From Roseivirga sp. 4D4 (GTDB lineage Bacteria; Bacteroidota; Bacteroidia; Cytophagales; Cyclobacteriaceae): a DNA stretch of 64,000 bases. The notes beneath the pieces are model-generated. The model did no database searches and was not told where the DNA came from. It saw only the letters and a list, made by a program, of their open reading frames with translations. Positions 27,175-35,736 of the stretch are shown here, piece after piece. The position numbers and the translations under genes were made by a program. The first letter of the stretch is position 1. Every line of letters begins with the position of its first letter. The DNA is taken from positions 4,322,001 to 4,386,000 of the forward strand of contig NZ_MDGP01000001.1 in the NCBI RefSeq assembly GCF_001747095.1. Direction: 5' to 3'.

Positions 27175-28167
27175 ATGAAATATTTCTATTACCTCATTAT
27201 TGTTATCAGTCCTCAAATCCTCTTGGGTCAAGAGTTTGATGACCCAGTGACAACTGCAGATTGGAATCTTCTCTGGAAGAGTGGATTTTATCAAAGCTAC
27301 AATATATCAAATTCGCCAGAGCCGAATAATGGAAACTGGTTTTGGGGGCTAAATATGAACCATAGTAGTAATCATAGCGGCTATAGGTATAACGGTCAGA
27401 TTGCAATAAAAAACAGCCATCAGAATCCAATTATGTATTTTCGAAGCACTGATGTTAATGGATTAGGGGTCTGGGCGAAGGTGATACATAGCGTGGGCAG
27501 CCATACAATAAGTGGTGACCTTGCCGTAGGTGGAGATCTTACAGGTAATTCAATTGTCTTGGATGATCCAGTTAGTACTACTGATTGGAATGATTTATGG
27601 AAGAGTGGGTTTTACCAAAGCTATAATGCTGTGAATGCTCCTGAGCCAAACAATGGTAATTGGTTCTGGGGTATTAATATGAATCATAGTTCTAACCATG
27701 ATGAGTATAGGTATAACGGTCAGATTGCAATTAAAAACAGCCATCAGAGCCCTACTATGTATTTTCGGAGTACTGATGTTCAAGGAAACGGCACATGGGC
27801 AAAAGTTCTACATAGTCATGGTCTGCAGAGTATTAATGGGGGGCTCACCGTTGATGGTAATATTCTCGCAGAAAAAGTGAAAGTCCAGGTTGTAAACCCA
27901 CCGGACTATGTCTTTGACAACAATTATACCTTAAGAACACTAGATGAAGTGAAGACGTTCATAGCTAAAAAAGGACATCTGCCTGAAATACCTTCAGCCA
28001 AAGAAATGGAGCTCAATGGAATAGAGCTATCTGAGATGAACATGAACCTATTAAAGAAAGTTGAAGAACTAACTTTATATACTATTGATCAGGAAAAACG
28101 AATCAAGAAACAGGATAAGCTGATAAATGATCTCTTGAAAAGATTGGAAAAACTCGAGAAGAAATAG
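27175..28167 (+). CDS. Secreted protein with two pyocin-knob-like repeats and shared coiled-coil C-terminus
   Basis: The 330-residue product has a signal peptide ending near GQE (residue 20). Two nearly identical modules begin at residues 22 and 130, a 108-residue (324-bp) period. Each contains DWNxLWKSGFYQSYN, PEPNNGNWFWG, MNHSSNH, YRYNGQIAIKNSHQ and MYFRSTDV. The DWN..KSGFYQ opening resembles the pyocin-knob domain of phage and pyocin tail fibres. The last 100 residues (PDYVF, HLPEIPSAKEM, LLKKVEELTLYTIDQ, coiled coil) match the preceding gene. It lies 11 bp after that gene. The DNA of the two modules is also highly similar, pointing to recent duplication. Confidence 0.82.
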   Translation: MKYFYYLIIVISPQILLGQEFDDPVTTADWNLLWKSGFYQSYNISNSPEPNNGNWFWGLNMNHSSNHSGYRYNGQIAIKNSHQNPIMYFRSTDVNGLGVWAKVIHSVGSHTISGDLAVGGDLTGNSIVLDDPVSTTDWNDLWKSGFYQSYNAVNAPEPNNGNWFWGINMNHSSNHDEYRYNGQIAIKNSHQSPTMYFRSTDVQGNGTWAKVLHSHGLQSINGGLTVDGNILAEKVKVQVVNPPDYVFDNNYTLRTLDEVKTFIAKKGHLPEIPSAKEMELNGIELSEMNMNLLKKVEELTLYTIDQEKRIKKQDKLINDLLKRLEKLEKK

Positions 28168-28187
28168 TGCAGGTTCCTCCGACTGAC

Positions 28188-28213
28188 GTCACCCTGAACT
28201 TGTTTCAGGGTCT
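28188..28213. repeat. 26-bp hairpin repeat, exact inverted copy at 53430-53455
   Basis: The unit contains ACCCTGAA...TTCAGGGT as an internal stem of 8 bp and is preceded by TGAC. Its exact reverse complement occurs at 53430-53455 and a diverged direct copy at 53396-53421. It sits between convergent genes, 20 bp after a stop, and may also act as a transcription terminator. Confidence 0.75.
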
Positions 28214-28254
28214 ATGAAATTATATGCTGAAATACCCCGAAACTTTACCAATGA

Positions 28255-29592
28255 CTATCTAATAACCTTTAAACTGAAGCCAACTAAATTGGATCGGAAG
28301 CTATAGAAATCGGCATTACTTGATGTTAAGGGATGGCTTACATGAGGTTCAAGTATGTATCTGAAGTTACCTAATTTGAACTGAGCAAGGCTAAAATAGA
28401 GACCAATATTGGAAGCTCGAGTTTCGGTTGACCCGATTGAGTACCCTGCATCGTACTCTATTCCGATGTAGTGATTCTTGTATAAGTCTAGCTCGAAACC
28501 GATGTTCCCGAGTATCAGCTTTGATTCTATTGATTCATTGACATCGCCTTCAAAATAAAACAAAGGATTCTGCCCATTACCCAGACCTTGAATACTTCGA
28601 AACAAGCTGTATTCGATTTGCTTGGAAAATTGTAGGTAATACAGGCCTGTTTTCAACCTTAGATTATCTGAAAGTTGTAGTAATACCCCACCTCCAACTT
28701 TGAAACCTGGTTTTTGGGACAAGTTCTGCTGATTGTCCGATAACTTTAATACACTACCCGTACCATTTTCAATCATTAGTTGATTGTAGAGTGGTTGGAC
28801 TTCAAAAAAGAACTTGTTGATCCTTTTTTGAAAATAAGTGACATGCTCTGAAGAGTCCTTGCTCCAATCGGCAAGAAACAGTGGGGGGATGGAGACCCTT
28901 CCGCGATAAGGTTTCATCTGGGCTTTTTGAATACCTCTGTTGAAGTCTACACCTGGCCCTTGAGTCACGATTGCTCTAAGACCAATATTGCTATTGGCTT
29001 GGGAGTTAACCACCGAAATTTTAGAAGTCAATTGAGTTTTACTTCGTCCATCATTAAAATCAGTGTTGTTTAATTCAATACTTGGAAGAGCTGTTTTATC
29101 AGTTCCTTCTACAACCATTAGAGTTGACCTTTTTACTTTATTCGTAATTGATGAGGTATTGTCTTTTGCGACATCCATTGACGTGGTACCATACTTTTTT
29201 GATTGAGATTTTTCATATGCATCTAATGCTTGAGGTGGAGAAAGCGTATCATCGGATGTTGATAGTGAGTTAGTTCTTAGTTCACCCGGTATGACCAATA
29301 GACTCACCAAAACAATAATCAAAAGGACGACTGCAGTATGCACCTTGTATCTCGACCAGAACGGGGATTGTCCATTGTTGCTTAAACCGGTTTGAATCGC
29401 CTCAAATGCACCTATCGGAGGTCGTGAGGATTTATTTTTAAATTTCTCACTGAGAATTTCTTTCAACCTGGAATTGGTAGATAACTTTTTCTGAATTTCC
29501 ATAAAGGCACCACTTGGTGGTGCTTCAGAATTATTCCGAATCTTTTTCGAGAGTATGTCTCTTAAGAGCTTGATTTTAGACTGCCTTCTCAT
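28255..29592 (-). CDS. Sigma-factor partner: membrane protein with duplicated cytoplasmic motif and C-terminal outer-membrane-barrel-like domain
   Basis: The 445-residue product starts 17 bp inside the ECF sigma gene, so the pair is translationally coupled. The N-terminus holds two tandem 35-residue repeats (about residues 7-40 and 42-74) with pattern L..ILS.K..N.S..PP.GAF..IQ..LS.N. A single membrane segment follows at about 85-103. A disordered linker leads to a C-terminal region of amphipathic beta strands with GLYY and GYSIG-like text, resembling small outer-membrane-barrel domains. Family knowledge: Bacteroidota often encode such anti-sigma-like proteins downstream of ECF sigma factors. 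An anti-sigma role is an inference. The end is convergent with the pyocin-knob-like gene. Confidence 0.75.
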   Translation of the reverse strand: MRRQSKIKLLRDILSKKIRNNSEAPPSGAFMEIQKKLSTNSRLKEILSEKFKNKSSRPPIGAFEAIQTGLSNNGQSPFWSRYKVHTAVVLLIIVLVSLLVIPGELRTNSLSTSDDTLSPPQALDAYEKSQSKKYGTTSMDVAKDNTSSITNKVKRSTLMVVEGTDKTALPSIELNNTDFNDGRSKTQLTSKISVVNSQANSNIGLRAIVTQGPGVDFNRGIQKAQMKPYRGRVSIPPLFLADWSKDSSEHVTYFQKRINKFFFEVQPLYNQLMIENGTGSVLKLSDNQQNLSQKPGFKVGGGVLLQLSDNLRLKTGLYYLQFSKQIEYSLFRSIQGLGNGQNPLFYFEGDVNESIESKLILGNIGFELDLYKNHYIGIEYDAGYSIGSTETRASNIGLYFSLAQFKLGNFRYILEPHVSHPLTSSNADFYSFRSNLVGFSLKVIR

Positions 29593-30133
29593 ATCCTCTT
29601 ACTCCAATCTCTTCTAAGTATTTCTTCAGTAATTGCTTACTCCTTGTCAATTGTGATCGGGAGGTGCTCTCAGATATATCTAGGAGTTCACCTATTTCCC
29701 TATGACTATAACCTTCCACTAAATAGAGGTTAAAGACAAGTCGATACCCGTCAGGCATGTTTCTAACCACGTCCATGATCTCTTGATATTCTAGTTTGTC
29801 TAGAATGTCGAGGTGGTCATCGGTAAGGGTATTGACATTATCATAATCACCGTTATGCTCGGCCAAAGTCAATTTTTTCTTTCGGAGTGCATCTATGGAG
29901 GTCCTCACTGCGATTGTATACACCCAATTTTTCAGGGAGTCAATCTTTTTTGTATTGACAATGCTCTCGAAGATTCGAATAAACGCCTCTTGAAAAATAT
30001 CCTTAGCACTTTCCGAATCATTCGTATAGCGGCTACAGATGAACATCACCATTCCACTGTACAAATCGTACAACTTTTTCTGAGCCTTTGGATCGCCCGC
30101 TTGACATTTTTTTATCAGTGTTTTAGTGGTCAT
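29576..30133 (-). CDS. ECF RNA polymerase sigma factor
   Basis: The 185-residue product has sigma region 2 (LYDLYSGMVMFICSRY, DIFQEAFIRIFE, KNWVYTIAVRTSIDALRK) and region 4 (MPDGYRLVFNLYLVEGYSHREIGELLDISESTSRSQLTRSK in outline, with the HTH at HREIGELLDIS). This is the typical two-domain group 4 factor. It directs transcription of a small regulon, and the signal is unknown. It is coupled to the downstream membrane partner by a 17-bp overlap. The lipoprotein gene ending at 30233 lies 99 bp upstream on the same strand. Confidence 0.95.
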   Translation of the reverse strand: MTTKTLIKKCQAGDPKAQKKLYDLYSGMVMFICSRYTNDSESAKDIFQEAFIRIFESIVNTKKIDSLKNWVYTIAVRTSIDALRKKKLTLAEHNGDYDNVNTLTDDHLDILDKLEYQEIMDVVRNMPDGYRLVFNLYLVEGYSHREIGELLDISESTSRSQLTRSKQLLKKYLEEIGVRGYEKAV

Positions 30134-30232
30134 TTAATAATAAATGAGGAGCTCTAGGCTTAGAGCTCCATCTTTCAATTATTCATCTTTGTCTCTGACA
30201 TTTGTCGAGTATTTTTATTCTGTTGCATTCTT

Positions 30233-31141
30233 TTAGTCCACTACGGTGAATGTCATAATGCCGTATTGAACATATTCTAGTCTGATCTCCCATTCCGTTA
30301 ATCCCAGAAATCCGTACTGATCAAAAAAAGTGTAAAGGGGATCATTGGGGTGGGCTCTTTTTGGCAAAAACATGGCGTAGGCGAACTGGAAGTTTGTACC
30401 TACAGGTGTATTGTCAGGCACTATCATACCGTAATGATTATCAGGAAGCTCTGACCATACACCCGTGAGTTGATTGTTGTTTGCCAAATAGTTTGATCGT
30501 CCGTGGGCAATAGCGCGGTCCAAATGATCTGGGTGGGATTGATTGTAAGGAGTATTACCCAATTGCACCCAATAACTACCTGCACTAGCAATACTTAGCG
30601 TTACTCCAGGTTGACAAGTGATATCGTTGAATATGTTGAAGGCATTCACTTGGCCTTTTTTTACTTCATAGTGATAGTTTTTTAGAATCAGACTAAAGTT
30701 GTTGTTGCCTTGGTCGCAGAAAGCATCGGCAACTATTGGCTTTGCACCTAGTCTGTAGATATTTCCATTTAGGGTCGTGAGTTCAATGGATATAACGTCA
30801 TCTTCTAGTCGTGTGCCAGGTGGTGTTTCATTTGGGATAACGTATTTGATTAGCCTGAATTGATGATGAGGCCTATTGAAATCAGTACTCATTTTGAAGG
30901 AGTAGGCTTCGATACTTCCTCTAGGAGTATTGGTTACTTTAAAACTGCTCACACTATCACCATTAAAAAATAATGGTAGTTGAATGATTCCAGTGCCGTC
31001 TGTGCTTGATACAGGAAATTCAAAGAGTTGGTCCACTTCGAACTCAGTTGGATCTGGACCATCCGAAAGTGTTATATCTCCACAAGAGTGAATACTTAGA
31101 GTCGCTGTTATGGCTAATAAGTAGGTTAGGTTTTTCAACAT
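30233..31141 (-). CDS. Hypothetical lipoprotein, paralogue of the 31306-32253 gene
   Basis: The 302-residue product has a lipobox (LSIHSCGD, Cys near residue 20). After an acidic spacer it has FPVSSTDGTGIIQLPLFFNGDSVSSFKV, a beta-rich segment matched in the neighbouring lipoprotein (ISSEDLTGIIELPEAIKGSEVVNIEV in outline). Later shared elements are AKPIVADAFCDQGNNNFSL versus AKPVVLDHSCSGPSNYNF, and a C-terminal MTFTVVD versus ITFHVNN. The two are therefore paralogues with about the same domain order. I recognise no characterised family. The paired cysteine in the middle segment is conserved in both. Confidence 0.75.
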   Translation of the reverse strand: MLKNLTYLLAITATLSIHSCGDITLSDGPDPTEFEVDQLFEFPVSSTDGTGIIQLPLFFNGDSVSSFKVTNTPRGSIEAYSFKMSTDFNRPHHQFRLIKYVIPNETPPGTRLEDDVISIELTTLNGNIYRLGAKPIVADAFCDQGNNNFSLILKNYHYEVKKGQVNAFNIFNDITCQPGVTLSIASAGSYWVQLGNTPYNQSHPDHLDRAIAHGRSNYLANNNQLTGVWSELPDNHYGMIVPDNTPVGTNFQFAYAMFLPKRAHPNDPLYTFFDQYGFLGLTEWEIRLEYVQYGIMTFTVVD

Positions 31142-31305
31142 GAAGATGCTGGTTATTGGAGTAGTCGGCTTGCTACAGGAAAACGCTGCTTCCGCTCATT
31201 GGAAACTTTTGGGTGGAAGAATGGCCTTGAAGGGTAGATGTCATTCTGATACTTACTCTTCAATAGTCATATGCATTTTAGGTAAAGAATGGTTTGAGCT
31301 TATTA

Positions 31306-32253
31306 TCAGTTATTTACATGAAATGTGATAATGCTGTAGCTGTGGAATTGTGTCCTCGAATACCATTCAGGTGTATAGTTCGGTAGCCTCTGACCCGACA
31401 GGCCTGTTAGGCTTCCTTCAACCTCTGTTTTCCAGGTTACCTCCCTTTTCAAGAATCTAAAGGTCCCTGTTTTGCCTTCAGGAATTGTGAATATCCAGTT
31501 GAAGGGTGTGGCAGGAGCGTTAGGGTTTGAACTAGAACTGATTTGCTCTGTGCCATCAGCATTGTACCGTTTTATATCGATGTTCGGACTATGGCCTGGT
31601 CCTAAAAATGTACAGCAGCGACCATCAGGTATGGTAATAAGATTTTCTCCGATAGGGTAAAGCCTTAGCTCACTTCTTCTATTGGGTATGGGATTGGTAT
31701 TAGACTCTTCAATTACAGATTCACAGGGAATACTGGAGAATTGTCCGCCACTCAAAGAATATCTAGCCTGAACCGCAGGGACCTCTATTACATCACCGGC
31801 TTTTACATCGAAGCTGAAATTTTTAATGGCAAAATTATAGTTAGATGGGCCTGAACAGCTGTGGTCAAGTACTACTGGCTTAGCTAAAACCTGAGTCTTT
31901 TCTCCATCCGAGGTTTTCAATTCTATGATAAGCTCATCGCTTTCCGGACTGAGATCAGGAGCTGTATATACGATGTAATGGTAGTTTTCCCCCCGCTCCA
32001 ATAGTGAGCTGAAGGTCTGTGTGAGTACTTCGTATTCGCCTGTTGGATCATTTAGAACTTCGATGTTGACGACCTCTGACCCTTTAATGGCTTCAGGTAA
32101 TTCAATTATACCTGTCAGGTCTTCGCTAGAAATATGGAAGTCAAATGATTCTGTTATATCCGTGTCGTCAATGTCGCTTAATGGCTCGTTTTCACAACTA
32201 AATGCGATGGCTATTAGCATCAGGATTATTAAAAAATTGACGTTTCTTTTCAT
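31306..32253 (-). CDS. Hypothetical lipoprotein, paralogue of the 30233-31141 gene
   Basis: I place the start at ATG 32253 (MKRNVNFLIILMLIAIAFSC) because it opens a perfect lipoprotein signal peptide. The frame is open upstream to 32400, but those residues would precede the signal peptide and are not credible. The 315-residue product is beta-rich, with a cysteine pair in the last third (DGRCCTF). Similarity to the downstream lipoprotein is described in that entry. The pair lies just upstream of the ECF sigma gene and on the same strand, so regulation by that sigma factor is possible but unproven. Confidence 0.75.
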   Translation of the reverse strand: MKRNVNFLIILMLIAIAFSCENEPLSDIDDTDITESFDFHISSEDLTGIIELPEAIKGSEVVNIEVLNDPTGEYEVLTQTFSSLLERGENYHYIVYTAPDLSPESDELIIELKTSDGEKTQVLAKPVVLDHSCSGPSNYNFAIKNFSFDVKAGDVIEVPAVQARYSLSGGQFSSIPCESVIEESNTNPIPNRRSELRLYPIGENLITIPDGRCCTFLGPGHSPNIDIKRYNADGTEQISSSSNPNAPATPFNWIFTIPEGKTGTFRFLKREVTWKTEVEGSLTGLSGQRLPNYTPEWYSRTQFHSYSIITFHVNN

Positions 32254-32389
32254 GGCAATGGTCTTAACTTGATAAGTATTTAACCTATTGTCGCGATAAG
32301 AAAAGAGAGTGCTGCTTTTGCGCTGAAAAGCAGTTTGCATGCAAAGGAGAAAGGAGAAGTTGTAAGCGCCCGAGTTTTTGAAATAATTC

Positions 32390-32914
32390 CTAAAACTCAA
32401 TCAGTTTTTCTGCTTGCTGTTCGAGTAACTGATTGTAAAGGTCATTCGTGATTTTACCCTCGGAAAAATTCCTTTCAATGCCAGCAAGCTTAGGCTTCAA
32501 TGCTAAAACATGCATGCCCAAATAGTTGAAGATGTCTGTAAGGTGAGACATGGCAAATACGCCCCCTTGAACACCAGAAGAAACACCAATTAGGGCTGCT
32601 TTCTTATCTCTAACCCCCTCAGGATATTTCAGGCCATCAATAAAGGTCTTAAGGATACCAGGGAAGGAACCATTATACTCGGGAACTATAAACACTAGCT
32701 TGTCTGCAGATTGTACTTGCTCTCTAATTTCATTGAAAGCCTCATTCTTGCCATTGTTTTCATACAGGGCATTGCTTAGGAAATTTTCGGGAAGGTCTAC
32801 TAAGTCTACTACTTGGCTTTCAGCACCCTTAGACGCAAGGATGGTTTGATAGTAATCAGCAATTTTTCTGCTGTTGGAATGCTTACGATTAGTTCCTACT
32901 ACAATGGTAATCAT
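32390..32914 (-). CDS. NADPH-dependent FMN reductase family protein
   Basis: The 174-residue product has the flavodoxin-like fold of this family. It shows IVVGTNRKHSNSRKIADYY (phosphate loop for FMN), VFIVPEYNGSFPGILKTFIDGL (the PEYN-GS-P-LK-ID signature) and ALIGVSSGVQGG. It reduces flavins or quinone/azo-type substrates with NAD(P)H. The physiological substrate cannot be read from sequence. It is transcribed toward the lipoprotein pair, with 136 bp between its stop and the lipoprotein start. Confidence 0.88.
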   Translation of the reverse strand: MITIVVGTNRKHSNSRKIADYYQTILASKGAESQVVDLVDLPENFLSNALYENNGKNEAFNEIREQVQSADKLVFIVPEYNGSFPGILKTFIDGLKYPEGVRDKKAALIGVSSGVQGGVFAMSHLTDIFNYLGMHVLALKPKLAGIERNFSEGKITNDLYNQLLEQQAEKLIEF

Positions 32915-33086
32915 GGCTTCAATTTAGCTGCGAAATTAAGGGCATTTGTCGAAATTTCAATTGATCGATAAATGTCACGACATATAAAGCAAATTGGATT
33001 GTGAAAGGTTCAGAAGATTTAAAAACTTTGCATCTTTACAAGCCATATTTGTTTACCTGATATAGACTTCCATTGATATTCTAGCT

Positions 33087-33905
33087 ATGACTTATACTGA
33101 AAAGGTTTACCAAACAGTCGACTTTATAAAATCACAATGCAACTATGAACCTGAGTTCGGAATTATTTTGGGAACCGGTCTGGGTGCCTTGGTAAATGAC
33201 ATTCAGATAGAACAAGAATTGGAGTACGCCAACATTCCCAACTTTCCGGTATCGACTGTAGAGAGCCATAGCGGAAAACTCATTTTCGGAAAACTGTCAG
33301 GTCGAAAAGTTGTAGCGATGCAAGGACGTTTTCACTACTACGAAGGCTACGATATGAAGGAGGTAACCTTCCCGGTTCGGGTTATGAAGAAGCTGGGAAT
33401 AGAGAAGCTCTTCGTTTCCAATGCGGCTGGAGGAGTCAATTTGAGCTATCAAGTGGCCGATTTGATGATCATCGAAGATCATATCGATTTGACCAAAGAA
33501 AACCCATTGACGGGTGCTAATCTGGATGATTTCGGAGGCCGTTTTCCAGATATGAGTGAGCCTTATGAAAGAAAAATGATTGATGAGGCTTTGGAGATCG
33601 CGAAGGCCAATGATATACGATGCCATGAAGGAGTTTACACCGGAGTGAGCGGGCCAAACCTCGAAACTAGAGCTGAGTATCGCTTCATTGGTCGAATTGG
33701 TGGCGATGCCGTGGGTATGTCTACCATCCCGGAAGTGATTGTCGCGAGACATATGGATCTTCCGGTATTTGCTATTTCCGCCATCACAGATCTTTGCGAT
33801 CCGGATAACCTTGAAAAAGCTGAGATCAGCAAGATACTCGAAGCGGCTTTTAAGGCAGAAAAAGGAATGACTACAATTATCAAAGAGCTTGTTGCAAAGC
33901 AGTAA
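33087..33905 (+). CDS. punA: Purine nucleoside phosphorylase (type I, trimeric PNP family)
   Basis: The 272-residue product shows FGIILGTGLGALVND (phosphate loop), VESHSGKLIFGKLSGR, MQGRFHYYEGYDM, FVSNAAGGVN and the Glu-containing GVYTGVSGPNLETRAEYR. These match the PNP/MTAP family, and the overall spacing fits inosine-guanosine PNP. It phosphorolyses purine nucleosides to base and ribose-1-phosphate for salvage. It is a single gene with its own upstream region. A GC-rich hairpin region follows. Confidence 0.93.
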   Translation: MTYTEKVYQTVDFIKSQCNYEPEFGIILGTGLGALVNDIQIEQELEYANIPNFPVSTVESHSGKLIFGKLSGRKVVAMQGRFHYYEGYDMKEVTFPVRVMKKLGIEKLFVSNAAGGVNLSYQVADLMIIEDHIDLTKENPLTGANLDDFGGRFPDMSEPYERKMIDEALEIAKANDIRCHEGVYTGVSGPNLETRAEYRFIGRIGGDAVGMSTIPEVIVARHMDLPVFAISAITDLCDPDNLEKAEISKILEAAFKAEKGMTTIIKELVAKQ

Positions 33906-33986
33906 TGAAGTTTTAGACTCTTAAGGTGATTTTAAGTCACCCTCCGTCATTCTGGCACCTCCCGCAATAGAGGAAATTGATGATGT

Positions 33987-34002
33987 CCCCCGCTGGCGGG
34001 GG
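33987..34002. repeat. GC-rich perfect palindrome in intergenic region
   Basis: CCCCCGC (33987-33993) and GCGGGGG (33996-34002) form a tight hairpin, followed by a G-run CTGGGGGTGGAG. This composition contrasts with the AT-rich flanks and resembles dispersed intergenic repeats of Bacteroidota. There is no T-run, so a simple terminator role is not supported. Confidence 0.5.
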
Positions 34003-34096
34003 CTGGGGGTGGAGATAGGCACTGCTCTGGCTTAAAAAAACTGTATAACTTGCCTCAAATGCCGAACCAAAACCAAGCAAAAAGTATTAAAGTAAG

Positions 34097-34798
34097 ATGG
34101 AATTAAAAGGAAAACTCGCAATAGTCACTGGTGTAAGCAAAGGCATCGGATTGGAAACGGTCAAAGTATTGCTCGATGCCGGAATGGTGGTAGCTGGTTG
34201 GGGAAGAACTAATCCCGAGATAGATCATGAAAACTATCACTTCTTTGGTACCGATGTGGCCAATTGGGAGAACGTGCAAGGCTCTTTCAGGTTGACAAAA
34301 GAAAAGCTTGGGAATGCATCAGTGTTGATCAATAATGCTGGCTTTGGTGTTCAGGGACTTATCCATGAGATGGAAGTAGAAGACTGGAAAGCTATGTTTG
34401 ATGTGAACGTTCATGGTCTCTTCTATTGTACAAAAATGGTAGCACCCGATATGATCGAAGCGCAAGAAGGTCATATCGTGAATATTGCGTCTATCGCAGG
34501 AACGAACGGGGTAGAGACAATGTCTGGTTATGTGGGCACAAAACATGCGGTTAGGGGCATCGGTCAGTCCATTTTCAAGGAATTGCGACAACACGGTATC
34601 AAAGTATCCACCATATATCCTGGTTCTACCAATACAAACTTTTTTGACAGCATAGAATTTGCCAATGCAAATGAAAATATGATGCGTCCGGAAGACATTG
34701 CAATGACTATATTGCAGAGCCTTGAAACTCATCCGAATTACCACGTGGTGGATGTAGAGGTTAGGCCACTAATGCCAAAGGGCAGGCCCAATAAATAA
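34097..34798 (+). CDS. Short-chain dehydrogenase/reductase family oxidoreductase
   Basis: The 233-residue product has the classical SDR features. The cofactor loop is TGVSKGIGLETVKVL, the NNAG motif is in VLINNAGFGVQG, the catalytic Ser is in NIASIAG, and YXXXK is in SGYVGTKHAVRG. The NAD(P) preference is not certain; the residues after the second strand (GWGRTN) carry an Arg that would suit NADP. It lies 23 bp before gldA and on the same strand, so it may be co-transcribed. The substrate is unknown. Confidence 0.92.
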   Translation: MELKGKLAIVTGVSKGIGLETVKVLLDAGMVVAGWGRTNPEIDHENYHFFGTDVANWENVQGSFRLTKEKLGNASVLINNAGFGVQGLIHEMEVEDWKAMFDVNVHGLFYCTKMVAPDMIEAQEGHIVNIASIAGTNGVETMSGYVGTKHAVRGIGQSIFKELRQHGIKVSTIYPGSTNTNFFDSIEFANANENMMRPEDIAMTILQSLETHPNYHVVDVEVRPLMPKGRPNK

Positions 34799-34821
34799 GT
34801 CGGCAATACGTTAATTTTTCA

Positions 34822-35736
34822 ATGTCCATCAAAGTCAGCCAACTCACTAAGGTTTACGGAAGTCAGAAAGCGGTAAATGATATCTCTTTTGAAGTAAATC
34901 CGGGTGATATATTAGGCTTTCTGGGGCCCAATGGCGCTGGTAAATCCACGACAATGAAGATAGCCACTGGCTTTATTCCGCCATCTGGCGGAACGGTTCA
35001 AGTGGCTGATATCGATGTGACCCAAAACCCGGTTAATGCACGCAAGCAAATTGGCTATCTCCCTGAGCATAATCCACTTTATTTGGATATGTATGTTCAT
35101 GAATACCTTGCCTTTATCGGAGAGTTGCATGGCCTAAAAGGTCCGGCTTTAAAAGAGCGCATTACGGATATGGTCTCACTGTGTGGGTTGACTGTCGAGC
35201 AAAACAAGAAGATAGGAACCCTGAGTAAGGGCTATCGTCAACGCGTAGGTTTGGCACAAGCCTTAATCCATGACCCAAGTGTATTGATCTTGGACGAACC
35301 CACAACAGGTTTGGATCCCAACCAACTGGTTGAAATTCGAAATCTTATTAAGGAGATCAGCAAAAACAAGACGGTTATCCTTTCGACCCACATCATGCAA
35401 GAAGTCAAAGCACTTTGTAATCGCGTGATCATTATCGATAAGGGTAATATTGTCGCAAATGATACGGTCGAGAACCTTACTGAAAGTCAACAAGTGCTGA
35501 GAGTAGAGTTGCAGTCATCAGTTGACGCAAAGGAGTTCGAAGCTTTTGGATCGGTAGAATCGATTAGCGAAAACACTTTTGAAATTACACATACCTCGAA
35601 AGAAGATTTGAGGCCAAAAATCTTCGAGTTGGCCAAAAAGAATGACTGGGTCATTCTGAGCATGCAACAGCAAGAAAAGGACCTGGAACAAGTATTTAGA
35701 AACTTAACCCAAACTTCGGATGTGGGCGATCTATAA
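34822..35736 (+). CDS. gldA: Gliding-motility ABC transporter ATP-binding protein GldA
   Basis: The 304-residue product has Walker A GPNGAGKSTT, signature LSKGYRQRVGLAQAL, Walker B VLILDEPTTGLDPNQ and H-loop STHIMQEV. It has an additional C-terminal domain of about 90 residues that is typical of GldA. The partner gene immediately downstream (17-bp overlap) is a GldF-GldG fusion, which identifies this ATPase as GldA rather than a generic exporter subunit. GldAFG is needed for gliding in some flavobacteria. Its transported substrate is unknown. Confidence 0.92.
   Translation: MSIKVSQLTKVYGSQKAVNDISFEVNPGDILGFLGPNGAGKSTTMKIATGFIPPSGGTVQVADIDVTQNPVNARKQIGYLPEHNPLYLDMYVHEYLAFIGELHGLKGPALKERITDMVSLCGLTVEQNKKIGTLSKGYRQRVGLAQALIHDPSVLILDEPTTGLDPNQLVEIRNLIKEISKNKTVILSTHIMQEVKALCNRVIIIDKGNIVANDTVENLTESQQVLRVELQSSVDAKEFEAFGSVESISENTFEITHTSKEDLRPKIFELAKKNDWVILSMQQQEKDLEQVFRNLTQTSDVGDL

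Noticed and set aside
27175..28167. Prophage tail-fibre locus
   Set aside because: The products carry signal peptides, and no tail, capsid, lysis or integrase genes are near.
31140..31328. 62-codon plus-strand frame in the gap between the two lipoprotein genes
   Set aside because: It starts on the complement of the downstream lipoprotein's start and has no recognisable domain or promoter.
33297..33752. 151-codon open frame antisense to the purine nucleoside phosphorylase
   Set aside because: The plus-strand enzyme is complete and conserved here.
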